Shown piece after piece: positions 53,247-61,758 of a stretch of 64,000 bases of DNA. How positions within the stretch are numbered: the first letter of the stretch is position 1; each line of letters starts with the position of its first letter. Made by a program: the position numbers and the translations under genes. Where the stretch lies: the NCBI RefSeq assembly GCF_037137075.1, contig NZ_JBBBNV010000009.1:106170-170169 (forward strand), in the 5' to 3' direction. This stretch comes from JBBBNV01 sp037137075. GTDB lineage: Bacteria; Bacillota; Bacilli; Paenibacillales; NBRC-103111. A model generated the notes under the pieces. It was not told the origin of the DNA. It ran no database searches and was given only the letters and a program-made list of their open reading frames with translations.

Positions 53247-53444
53247 CTAGCCGTAAACTTCAGATAAATGGCATCCGCCGTCCTGCCAAAAAGTGCTGCT
53301 TCCCGTTATCACTGACTGTTCGGCCGCCTCCCACTCCTGCCTGAAACGACCGTGCTCAGAAAAAAGACCGCCCCCCGCGGAAGAAGAACGTCTTACCCGG
53401 GCGAACAGCCGCATGGGGCTATATTTCTTATTTCGCCAAAGCAA
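53247..53444 (-). CDS. Possible 65-aa protein in the PspA operon
   Basis: TTG start 9 bases after GGAAGG; reads MLWRNKKYSPMRLFARVRRS, a Gly/Phe middle and ends FWQDGGCHLSEVYG. Its TAG lies in the ribosome site of the DUF350 gene (TAGGAGTG). No family recognised. The alternative is an untranslated spacer; a weak hairpin with a T6 run (CCGC/GCGG) lies inside it. Confidence 0.35.
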   Translation of the reverse strand: MLWRNKKYSPMRLFARVRRSSSAGGGLFSEHGRFRQEWEAAEQSVITGSSTFWQDGGCHLSEVYG

Positions 53445-53491
53445 TGATGTTTTCCTTCCGGTGCAGGACAGTCTCTTGCTGCCTATTGCTA

Positions 53492-54166
53492 TTATTGATC
53501 CTTTTGGGCAAGACGTGCTTTCAGAGCCGCCAGCTCGTCATCGACACCGCTGGATTTGTCCAGGCTGTCAAGCTCATCGTCAAGGGAACGGTTTTTGCCG
53601 CGAATTTCACCCGCTGCCTCCGCTTCAGCTTCCATTTGGAGCACTTTCTCGCTCATACGGTCGAAGCCTTTGGCTGCAGTGTCCTTGCCGAATCCGGACA
53701 TAGCCTGATTGATTTGCTTTTGCGCCTTCGCTGCCTCTGCGCGAGCGACCAGCAAATCCTTTTTGTTCTTCATTTTTTCATATTCGTCTTTCATTTCGGT
53801 CAATTGTCCGCGCAGACGATCCGCATTGACCTTCGCTGTTCCGTACTGCTGCTGCAGCTCATCGCGACGCTGCGTTTGTTCCTTCTTGTCCTGAAGAGCG
53901 CGGCGGGCCAGATCCTCGTTGCCGGCCTCAAGCGCTTTAATCGCCTGCTGCTCACGCTTTGCGACAAGCTCTTCCGCCTCTTCGTACTGCTGCTTGAATT
54001 TTTTCTCAATGGCGATTTGCTTCGCTACCGCAATTTCCGCTTCAGCGATGTCATCACCCATATCGCGCAAAAACTGGTTCAGCATTTTTACCGGATCTTC
54101 CGCTTTGTCGAGCAGGTCGTTAATCGAAGCCATAGTCAAATCGCGCAAACGTTTAAAGATTCCCAT
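53492..54166 (-). CDS. PspA/IM30 family membrane-stress protein
   Basis: 224 aa, almost entirely coiled coil. N-terminal amphipathic helix MGIFKRLRDLTMASINDLLD, the family motif AEDPVKMLNQFLRDMGDDIA and long Glu/Lys/Gln helices. PspA proteins coat and stabilise damaged inner membranes. ATG at 54166 follows GGGGAGGAAC. First gene of a leftward operon with the DUF350 and zinc-ribbon proteins. Confidence 0.9.
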   Translation of the reverse strand: MGIFKRLRDLTMASINDLLDKAEDPVKMLNQFLRDMGDDIAEAEIAVAKQIAIEKKFKQQYEEAEELVAKREQQAIKALEAGNEDLARRALQDKKEQTQRRDELQQQYGTAKVNADRLRGQLTEMKDEYEKMKNKKDLLVARAEAAKAQKQINQAMSGFGKDTAAKGFDRMSEKVLQMEAEAEAAGEIRGKNRSLDDELDSLDKSSGVDDELAALKARLAQKDQ

Positions 54167-54291
54167 ATTCCAGTTCCTCCCCGAAGGTTCATATTTGAAT
54201 GGTAAGCGTGGATATCCATTGGCCAATTTCACTTATAGATACGCTCCGCAGCAATATTGGTTTCAGGAATCGGCAAAAAACTTGAAAAAAT

Positions 54292-56667
54292 TTAATGCCC
54301 GATCTCTACGACGGTCACCCCGTTGCCGCCTTCCCCGTAATTGCCCAGCCGATACGATTTGACCAGCTTGTGGCGTCGCAGGTATTCTGTAATCCCTGTG
54401 CGCAGGACGCCGGTGCCTTTGCCGTGAATAATATACACCTGGCCCAGATTCGCCAGAAACGCCTCATCCAAAAAGCGGTCGACTTCGCTAATTCCCTCTT
54501 CGACATTGCTTCCCCGCAGATCCAGCTCCATGCGAACGTTCTCATCCCTCGTTCGCTTCACGCTGGCTTTAAGCTGCTGGGCCTGCTTCACCGGGTCCGG
54601 CGCTGCGCCGAGCCGTTCCAAATCATCACGCTGCACCTTCATTTTCATAATCCCAAGCTGTACGACCGCTTCCTTCTCGCCGGCGAAGTCTACAATATGC
54701 CCCTTTTGTCCAAGCGACAGCACCCGGACCTCGTCGCCGACGGCAAGCACCGCCGCTTTGCCGCCACGGGCTGCGGGACGTGCCGCCTTCTTCTGCCGCA
54801 GCTCCGGCTCGGCCTCGTCCAGACGGCGGCGGGCTTCAATCAGTCGGTGCTCCTTCACACTGCCTGCCGCCTCAAGCGCCATGCGCCGCAAATCAGCGAG
54901 AACCGTCTCCGCCTCGCGCCGCGCTCTGGCGACTGCTTCGCGCGCTTCATTCTCCGCTTTTTCCAGCAGCTTGTCGCGCTGCTCTTCGAATCGCTGCTTC
55001 TGCTCCTCCAGCTGCTTGCGAAGCTGCTCTGTCTCGCGGCGCGCCACTTCGGCATGCGCTCGTTCCGCTTCTGCGCTGGCCCGGTTTGCCTCCAGCGAGG
55101 CAATCATCGTCTCTACGCGCGCCTCATCCTCGCCGACATGCCCGCGGGCATGCTCAATAATGCTTCGCGGCAGACCGAGCCGCTCCGCAATGGCAAAGGC
55201 ATTGCTCCGTCCAGGGACGCCGACAAGCAGACGGTATGTCGGGCGTATCGTCTGAATATCGAATTCCATGCTTGCGTTAATAACACCCTTGCGCTCAAAT
55301 GCGTAGGCCTTCAGCTCGCTATAGTGAGTCGTCGCCACAATGCGGCAGCCCATCCGGTGAATGTATTCAAGAAGCGCAATGGCCAGCGCCGAGCCCTCCG
55401 CCGGGTCGGTTCCGGCGCCAAGCTCATCGAGCAGCACCAGGCTTTTTGGCGTCATGCCCTTCAGAATCGAAATAATGTTGGTTAAATGGCTGGAGAAGGT
55501 ACTCAAGCTTTGTTCAATGCTTTGCTCGTCCCCGATATCCGCATAAATGGCATCAAACACGCACAGCTGGCTTCCATCCTCCGCAGGCACAAACAAGCCG
55601 GACATAGCCATGAGGCTGAGCAGTCCGATGGTCTTGATGGAAACCGTTTTGCCCCCTGTATTCGGGCCTGTCACGATAATTGAAGTGAACTGGTTGCCCA
55701 GCTCCACATCCAGGGGAACGACGTGCTCTGCGGAAATGAGCGGGTGCCGGCCTTTCTTGATTTTGAGAAAGCCCCGATCATTCATGAGCGGCAGCGTGCC
55801 TTTCAGCTCGCGGGCAAGTCCTGCCTTGGCGAAGGTGAAATCCAGCTCCGCCAAAACCTCCACATTGGCTAACATGATGTCGGCCGATTCCGCTACCGTG
55901 CTGCTGAGCATTTGCAGAATTTTGTCAATTTCCTTCTCTTCCTTCATGCGAAGCTCCCGCAGCTTGTTGTTCATCTGAACGACGGCTTCCGGTTCAATAA
56001 ACAGCGTTGCCCCGGAGGCAGACTGATCGTGCACAATCCCGCCGAACTGGCTGCGGTACTCCTGCTTAACCGGAATGACGAACCGGTCGCCACGCAGGGT
56101 TACCAGATTATCCTGCAGCATTTTTTGAATGGATGTGTTGCGGATCATCTGATCCAGCCGCTCGCGGATACGCGACTCGCTTCCGCGCAGCTCCTGCCGG
56201 ATTCGGGCCAGCTCGGAGCTGGCCGAGTCCAGCACATCGGCATCCTCGCTGATGCACGACTTTATGCGGTCCTCTACTGCTTTGACATCCCCAAGCTCGC
56301 CCGACAGCTTCAGCAGCGCCTTGATTTCGCGCTGGTCGTTCACACCCTCCAGGAACCGGGCCAGCCGCCTTCCGCCATAAATGGTTGTAGCGATATCCAG
56401 CAGCTCAGACGCGCTGAGAATGCTGCCGATGCGGGAACGGTGCAGCGATGACCGGATATTGCGTATGCCGCCAAAAGGAGCGCCGCCCTTGAGCCGGTCA
56501 ACCGCAGCGGCCTCATCGGTTAGCAGCAGTCTCGTCTTCACATCCTCCAGCTCGCTCGAAGGCCGCAGCTGCTCTACCCATTCCTTACCTAAAGATGTAG
56601 CCGCATGATTAGCCAGTTTATGTAAAATTTTATCAAATTCAAGTGTCTTTACTATTTTGTCGTTCAA
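54292..56667 (-). CDS. mutS2: Endonuclease MutS2
   Basis: 791 aa. MutS-like clamp and ATPase: Walker A IVTGPNTGGKTVSIKTIGLL, FDAIYADIGDEQSIEQSLST, Walker B SLVLLDELGAGTDPAEGSAL, ATTHYSELKAYA. A long charged coiled coil follows, then the C-terminal Smr nuclease domain with ELDLRGSNVEEGISEVDRFL and IHGKGTGVLRTGI. MutS2 acts on recombination intermediates and on collided ribosomes. TTG at 56667 is chosen (AGGAG 8 bases upstream); GTG at 56676 abuts that site. polX and cvpA, its usual upstream partners, are not adjacent here. Confidence 0.95.
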   Translation of the reverse strand: MNDKIVKTLEFDKILHKLANHAATSLGKEWVEQLRPSSELEDVKTRLLLTDEAAAVDRLKGGAPFGGIRNIRSSLHRSRIGSILSASELLDIATTIYGGRRLARFLEGVNDQREIKALLKLSGELGDVKAVEDRIKSCISEDADVLDSASSELARIRQELRGSESRIRERLDQMIRNTSIQKMLQDNLVTLRGDRFVIPVKQEYRSQFGGIVHDQSASGATLFIEPEAVVQMNNKLRELRMKEEKEIDKILQMLSSTVAESADIMLANVEVLAELDFTFAKAGLARELKGTLPLMNDRGFLKIKKGRHPLISAEHVVPLDVELGNQFTSIIVTGPNTGGKTVSIKTIGLLSLMAMSGLFVPAEDGSQLCVFDAIYADIGDEQSIEQSLSTFSSHLTNIISILKGMTPKSLVLLDELGAGTDPAEGSALAIALLEYIHRMGCRIVATTHYSELKAYAFERKGVINASMEFDIQTIRPTYRLLVGVPGRSNAFAIAERLGLPRSIIEHARGHVGEDEARVETMIASLEANRASAEAERAHAEVARRETEQLRKQLEEQKQRFEEQRDKLLEKAENEAREAVARARREAETVLADLRRMALEAAGSVKEHRLIEARRRLDEAEPELRQKKAARPAARGGKAAVLAVGDEVRVLSLGQKGHIVDFAGEKEAVVQLGIMKMKVQRDDLERLGAAPDPVKQAQQLKASVKRTRDENVRMELDLRGSNVEEGISEVDRFLDEAFLANLGQVYIIHGKGTGVLRTGITEYLRRHKLVKSYRLGNYGEGGNGVTVVEIGH

Positions 56668-56939
56668 CGTTCGCACTCCTCTCAGCCCTTATTATATCCA
56701 ATGACTGAAGGAAAGACCATGCGGCACAATTGCTTTTAACGATTTTTCCCTGACATAATTCATGGTTTTCAGGCCACAATACAAATTGCACGGCATAGAA
56801 CCCCCTTTCTTCCGTCCTACGCCCCTGAAAGGTCCGACTTGCCAGTATACGCTTCTCCTGCAACAAGCGATGATTGCCTCTTTCACCCCCTCTGGAAAGA
56901 AGCGATTTTGCTAAACTACTTGCTTAGGAGGTATAGACG

Positions 56940-57293
56940 ATGCATTTTCTCGGTACGGTAGTCCGATTTGTCGTCGCTGCGATTGTGCTCATGTTTGTCG
57001 GTTGGATTGTTCCGAACTTTTCGGTGGGCGGATTCTGGAGCGCGCTGCTGCTGGCGGTAGTTATTGCCGCCGTCGGCTGGATTGTTGAAGGAATCTTCGG
57101 CAAGCGCATTACACCCTTTGGACGGGGGATTGTCGGGTTCCTGGCCAGTGCTGCGGTGATCTGGATTGCCCAGTTTATCGTAGGCGGCGTCGCGGTGTCG
57201 ATTATCGGGGCACTGCTCGCCGCGCTTGTTATCGGGATTATCGACCTGTTCATACCGGTGGCTACACCGTTCAAGGTTGATGAACGCAAATAG
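56940..57293 (+). CDS. Phage-holin-family / YvlD-like membrane protein
   Basis: 117 aa with four hydrophobic helices: VVRFVVAAIVLMFVGWIVP, SALLLAVVIAAVGWIVEGIF, GIVGFLASAAVIWIAQFIVG, IIGALLAALVIGIIDLFIP. Layout fits the holin-4/YvlD superfamily, which in chromosomes is usually not phage-related. AGGAGG lies 8 bases before the ATG. Divergent from mutS2 and followed by a terminator. Confidence 0.8.
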   Translation: MHFLGTVVRFVVAAIVLMFVGWIVPNFSVGGFWSALLLAVVIAAVGWIVEGIFGKRITPFGRGIVGFLASAAVIWIAQFIVGGVAVSIIGALLAALVIGIIDLFIPVATPFKVDERK

Positions 57294-57312
57294 TTCTTCC
57301 GATACAGCTGCT

Positions 57313-57350
57313 AAAAGCACCTGTCTCCGATTCCGGAGAAGGTGCTTTTT
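57313..57350 (+). terminator. Terminator after the holin-like gene
   Basis: AAAAGCACC / GGTGCTTTT with an inner TCTCCG / CGGAGA stem, then T run. Confidence 0.9.
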
Positions 57351-57440
57351 CAATGAAAACGGTAATTCAAGTGTACCGAAATCGTCCCTTATCTGCTATG
57401 ATCAAGAGGAAGTTAGCGGATAAAGGGAGGCGAACTGAGG

Positions 57441-58118
57441 ATGAGAGCTTTATCAGGACAAATTGCACTGATTACGGGAGCAGGAAGCGGACTGGGCAAG
57501 GCTGCGGCACTGGCGTTTGCAGACGAAGGAGCGAAGGTGGTGCTATGCGGAAGAAGAACTGCCAAGCTGGAGGAAGTAAGCGATGCAATTGCTGCGGGCG
57601 GCGGGGAAGCCTTGACCGTACAGGCGGATGTCAGTCTTGAGTCCGATGTGCTCCGGCTCGTTCAAGCGGCTCAAAGCCGGTTTGGACGCATTGATATCGT
57701 CGTAAACAATGCGGCGGTATTCGAATCGGGGGAAATCGCGGATACGCCGCTGGATGCATGGAATGCCCAGCTGTCCACCAATTTGACCGGTCCGTTCCTT
57801 GTTACACGTTCCGTATTGCCTATGATGCGCAAGCAAAAGTTCGGCCGTATCATTAATATTACCTCCGGGCTCGCAGACAATGGCGCCGGCGGCTTTGCGG
57901 CCTATGCCGTCAGCAAGGCCGGTCTGGAGACGCTGACCCGCACAGCAGCCGAGGATGAAGAGAAGCATAACATTCTCGTTAATTTATTTAATCCCGGGCC
58001 GATTAAAACGGAGATGCATGGCACCGGCAAAGACCCTGCTTCCGTTACAAGCTATCTGGTCGAGCTTGCCGCTCTGCCCAAAGGCGGGAAAACCGGCAGG
58101 CTGATTGAAGCCAAGTAA
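57441..58118 (+). CDS. Short-chain dehydrogenase/reductase
   Basis: 225 aa Rossmann-fold oxidoreductase. Cofactor motif ALITGAGSGLGKAAALAFAD with CGRR suggesting NADP, then IDIVVNNAAVFESG, the catalytic Ser in IINITSGLADN and YxxxK in FAAYAVSKAGLETL. FabG-like; the substrate is unknown. Slightly short at the C-terminus for the family. GGGAGGCGAACTGAGG precedes the ATG. Confidence 0.88.
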   Translation: MRALSGQIALITGAGSGLGKAAALAFADEGAKVVLCGRRTAKLEEVSDAIAAGGGEALTVQADVSLESDVLRLVQAAQSRFGRIDIVVNNAAVFESGEIADTPLDAWNAQLSTNLTGPFLVTRSVLPMMRKQKFGRIINITSGLADNGAGGFAAYAVSKAGLETLTRTAAEDEEKHNILVNLFNPGPIKTEMHGTGKDPASVTSYLVELAALPKGGKTGRLIEAK

Positions 58119-58196
58119 CCGCTGAACTGGCGGTTTCCGGTATTGGCATGGATTCCGTTCCCCAGCAATCATCTTCCAAGGAGCTCAGCTGAGGTC

Positions 58197-59167
58197 ATGA
58201 GAAAAAACCGTCTTTCTTGCCGGTTAAACGCCGCTTTCCGGTGGACGGAGACGTCCGACTATTACGTGTCCACACCAAGCGTGATGGCGCGGTCGATGCT
58301 ATTCTATGTGCAGGAAATCGGCTGCTTCCGCACCCTGCCCGGATATTTCACCGAGCGTGCAAGCCTCGATTCTTTTTAGTTGTGTATACGCTTTCAGGAA
58401 GCGGAAAGCTTCGCTACGCCGGAAAGACCTATTCCCTGCCGGCCGGACATGCATTCTGGATTGATTGTATGGAGCCCCAATACTATGAAGGCGCGGACCG
58501 GGACCTGCTGTGGGTGTATTTCAACGGGGCTGCCAGCCGCGCTTATTACGAGCAGTTTGTTCGAATCGGAACCGGGCCAGTGCTTCCGCTTGCCGCGGAC
58601 CGCACCGTTCCCGATTGCATCCGGGAGCTGCTGAAGCTGCACCGGGAAAAGGATGTGAGGGCCGAGCTGCTCAGCTCTCAGCATATCATCCAGCTGCTGA
58701 CGGTTCTGCTTCTATCGGCCATGGGCCGGGGAGATGCAAGGCATCCCGGCTGGATGCCCGCTTATGTTGAACAAGCCATGAATTCGCTGGAGCAGCGGTA
58801 TGCGGATCAGTGGACACTGGATCAGCTCGCTGTCCTTTGCTTGGTTTCCAACTATCATCTGGCAAGAGAGTTCAAGAAATATACCGGCTTTGCGCCGCAT
58901 GAATACCTGGCTAACCTTCGCATTACGGCAGCCAAGCAGCTGCTCGTGCTCTCCGACATGCCGGTCGCGGCTATCTCACAGCACGTCGGGCACACGAATG
59001 TCAGCCATTTCATCAGCTTGTTCAAGCAGGAAGAGGGAGTCACTCCGCTTGCTTACCGCAAGCAGTGGCACCGTCAAGGCAGGGGGGGAATCAGCCCTGC
59101 AGGATCTTTTTCACCTCCTGGGCCTGCTCCGTATTTTCCACCCTCCAAGCGTATACATCAAAGGTAG
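58197..59167 (+). pseudogene. AraC-family regulator with cupin sensor, broken by a -1 frameshift
   Basis: Codons from 58197 give the family N-terminus (AAFRWTETSDYYVSTPSVMA, YVQEIGCFRTLPGYFTERAS) and stop at TAG 58377-58379. The next frame carries on exactly where the family continues: FLVVYTLSGSGKLRYAGKTY, HAFWIDCMEPQYYEG, then the AraC DNA-binding domain WTLDQLAVLCLVSNYHLARE and FISLFKQEEGVTPLAYRKQW. The break is a run of five T residues (58373-58377); six would restore one protein. It is a pseudogene, a sequencing error, or a slippage site. The C-terminus overlaps the convergent gene by 77 bases. Confidence 0.8.
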
Positions 59168-60110
59168 GCTCACCCGTCCTGGCTTTGCCCCGATTTTGCC
59201 GCTCATACTGGCGGTCATATAATTTCAAGGTTTTCGGAGCCGGGAAGGTTTGGGCTGCCAAATCGTTCGATATTTCCACAACCAGAACGTGGCCGGTTGT
59301 CCCGCCCGCATCCCGGTTTTCCGAAATAATAAAGGTGCCTCCAATCGGAGGATACGTCATCACACCGTCTAGTTCCGGACGGAACAGCTCATTAAATTTG
59401 CCGACCCCATATAATCCCCAGCCCATCCGCTCCATCATCCGGTACAGGATGGAGTCCTCCACTTCTCCTTTTTTATGATTAAAATAAGCGGCGAGCTGCC
59501 CTTCCACCTCCAAGGAGGTTTCCAGGTCATCCCCAAAGCCCAAAGCATGTGTAATGGCAGCAAATACGCAATCGTGCTTGTCAAAAGGGGCGTATTCCTG
59601 CCCGATTTCCTCCCCGTCCCCCGTGGGGTATCTGGGGTATACTTCGTTAATGGCCCGTTCTAATGTCCGGTCATTAAAGCTGTTTGGCGCCCAGTCATCG
59701 TCCTCCACGTCAGGCTTCATATCTCGTTTGCTCTTCACGCTTGCCATGGTATGCGGGCTTCCGGTAATTTTGGCTATAAGCTTCTGCCTGTATTCCACCT
59801 TATCCTTGGGCGGCTTCCAAAAGGCATCCTTAAATTCCTCCGGCGGCGTAAACCGGACATAATCCTTTAATATACGGAGCTTATCAGCGCACTCCTGTTC
59901 AGAAAGCGCCAGCTGCGCCGTTTGCGGCCCTGTATCGTGAAGCCCGCTCAACAGCCTTCCGACCGCGCGATTGCCCGCCACTTTTTGCAGTTGTCTTACT
60001 TGATGAACTAGCTTGTGAGTGCCGCCCGTCAATGCCTGCGTACTGCTGGACCCTTCTTTGCTGCGCTTCTCCGCAGACAGCGACGAACGATGCGACATTG
60101 AGGATTTCAT
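59091..60110 (-). CDS. Putative papain-fold effector with contractile-injection-type N-terminal motif
   Basis: 339 aa, no signal peptide or membrane helix. A disordered Ser/Lys N-terminus leads to VHQVRQLQKVAGNRAVGRLL, matching the LQxxAGNxAVxxLL motif common before DUF4157 and toxin domains in extracellular contractile injection system cargo. The C-terminal half has a Cys-His-Asp set that could be a papain-like site: FDKHDCVFAAITHALGFG, TTGHVLVVEIS and KLYDRQYE. No immunity, spike or sheath genes are in the window. Function is inferred; a protease/deamidase toxin is the best guess. Confidence 0.5.
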   Translation of the reverse strand: MKSSMSHRSSLSAEKRSKEGSSSTQALTGGTHKLVHQVRQLQKVAGNRAVGRLLSGLHDTGPQTAQLALSEQECADKLRILKDYVRFTPPEEFKDAFWKPPKDKVEYRQKLIAKITGSPHTMASVKSKRDMKPDVEDDDWAPNSFNDRTLERAINEVYPRYPTGDGEEIGQEYAPFDKHDCVFAAITHALGFGDDLETSLEVEGQLAAYFNHKKGEVEDSILYRMMERMGWGLYGVGKFNELFRPELDGVMTYPPIGGTFIISENRDAGGTTGHVLVVEISNDLAAQTFPAPKTLKLYDRQYERQNRGKARTGEPTFDVYAWRVENTEQAQEVKKILQG

Positions 60111-60313
60111 CGGTTCGCCCCGCCTTTCAATCTGCTTTTTCTTTATCTTACCATACCGTTGTGCAGTTGCGGGAGATATGCTATGACTTCCGGCTTTCGG
60201 ATAGGCAACGTTAAAAACAAAGCCAATTTGGAAGGGTCGTTCTTACAGCTAGCTCTCGAGCATGAAATGGCAAAGAAATGAGGGATACAATTTCAGTGTT
60301 CCAAAAAAAGTTT

Positions 60314-60628
60314 TTATGAGCGCGGAAACCGGTATACCTCTGAAATGAGTTTGACCTTCGTTTCGTCTTCCCACGGCAAAAGCAGGTCGGACATAAATGG
60401 CTGCCATCTTACGTTGGCCGGATGAGTCTCCAAATCCTGCATCGCCCCGCTGTAATCAGTTACTGTCATCGTTGCAAACCATGTACCTTCATGATAATAA
60501 ATCCGGTAATGGTGTATCCCCGCTGCAGTAAATCCTTCCTCCAGCTCCGGATATACGGCCTTGTGACGCTTGACATATTCCCCATAGCGCTCTGGACGAA
60601 TCCGCAGCACAAACGATACCTGCTCCAC
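60314..60628 (-). CDS. L-rhamnose mutarotase family protein
   Basis: 104 aa, full length for the RhaM family, which interconverts anomers of L-rhamnose and related deoxy sugars. Conserved features: SFVLRIRPERYGEYVKRHKA, the active-site histidine/tyrosine region GIHHYRIYYHEGTWFATM and HPANVRWQPFM. GTG at 60628 is chosen because GGGGGGA lies 6 bases upstream. Stands near a truncated sugar isomerase, so it may be what remains of a larger sugar locus. Confidence 0.85.
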   Translation of the reverse strand: MEQVSFVLRIRPERYGEYVKRHKAVYPELEEGFTAAGIHHYRIYYHEGTWFATMTVTDYSGAMQDLETHPANVRWQPFMSDLLLPWEDETKVKLISEVYRFPRS

Positions 60629-60811
60629 CCTGATTCCCCCCCTGTCACACATGGGATCTGCTACCTTATTTCTAGCCAGGCAATATGGCTAAAAAATCAT
60701 CAAACGCTTGTGCCAAACCCTGTCCCCGAAATACATGACATACTAAAAATATTGGAAAGCTTGCTTCGTTCGTTATGCGCCTGCAAGCCGTCTACCGGCC
60801 TCTTGGCTTCA

Positions 60812-61558
60812 CTAAAGAATGACTGACTCCAGCTGGAGCAAATCCGCCACCTTGCTGAATTCCGAAGCATTATGGCCGAGCGATAGCGCACAGTGGCGGG
60901 TCGGCGCTTCGCGAAACCATTTCTCCATGTGAAGATCGGGATGCTCGCGGAATCGCACCGGAGTCATCGTATTCCCGATTTTCATCATCTCCCCGTCCGT
61001 CGACTCGCCCTCGCTGATGATCAGCTTCAGCCTGCCTTCTCCGGTTTGGGTCACATTCAGCGCTGTAATCGGGCCGGATTTGACCTTCGCTTCCACCCAA
61101 ATGCCCGTCCCCTGCTTCCCGTGATACAGCCCCATCCCTCGCAGAACCGGCTTGCCATCCGATATAGCGATAGGGAAAGGTCCGTCATGACCGAGCAAAA
61201 TCGCCTGATCGGCATAATCGACGACCACAATCTCCGAGTAGCTGCCTCCGGTGCCAAGAATATCGCATATTTTCATTGCTACGGCCGTTTTAAGATCTCC
61301 TTCTCCAGCGCATGGGATGCCGCGGGCCGTCAAAAGAGAGTGACCGAGAATGAAGCCCGCCTGAAGCTGTTCATAGGCGCTTACCGGACTGCCGTGATAA
61401 TAATAGGTCAAAGCATCCAGACTTCGCTCCCGGACAAGCCGCTCTTGTGCAACAGCAACCCGGCAGGACCATTCGAGCTGTTGGGCTGACGGCTGCTTGG
61501 CAATCGGGTCGGCGGGAGAATCCCCGCTAATCTCAAACATGCTATGAACCTCATACAT
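60812..61558 (-). pseudogene. 5'-truncated L-fucose/L-arabinose isomerase-like gene
   Basis: 248 aa that align to the C-terminal half of fucose/arabinose isomerase-like enzymes (normally about 470-500 aa): GIPCAGEGDLKTAVAMKICD, LLGHDGPFPIAISDGKPVLR, KSGPITALNVTQTGEGRLKL, ISEGES and CALSLGHNASEF. No N-terminal half is found upstream; the region up to cvpA is a terminator and a stub. A deletion is likely. A free C-terminal domain could in theory survive, but the start Met lies inside a family helix. Confidence 0.65.
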
Positions 61559-61647
61559 CGCCGTTCATCGCTACACGCTGCGTGCAGTATAAGCCTGCTG
61601 GCTGTACAGCTTTCGCCGGCTTCCATCCTTCACGTACATCACAACAC

Positions 61648-61689
61648 AAAAACGGCTGCGCCCTGATATCAGCAGAGCACAAGCCGTTT
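61648..61689 (-). terminator. Terminator after cvpA
   Basis: Minus strand: AAACGGCT and AGCCGTTT enclose a loop containing the palindrome CTGATATCAG, followed by TTTTGTGTT. Confidence 0.75.
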
Positions 61690-61707
61690 GTTCTTCCGAT
61701 TGCCCGA

Positions 61708-61758
61708 TCACCGTATGATGCGCTGGACTTCTTCGACCTCGAAAAGCTTCAGCAGCAT
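61708..61758 (-). CDS. 16-codon coupled reading frame, possible gene stub
   Basis: MLLKLFEVEEVQRIIR, starting within the cvpA stop (TAATG) and ending just before the terminator. It looks like the first helix of a larger protein cut short at the border of the accessory segment, or a tiny coupled peptide. Confidence 0.3.
   Translation of the reverse strand: MLLKLFEVEEVQRIIR

Noticed and set aside
54295..55485. 396-codon rightward open frame inside mutS2
   Set aside because: Mirror of the GC-rich coiled-coil part of mutS2; no start signal or family similarity.
56940..57293. Holin-like gene as evidence of a prophage
   Set aside because: No other phage genes nearby; YvlD-like proteins of this type are normal chromosomal genes.
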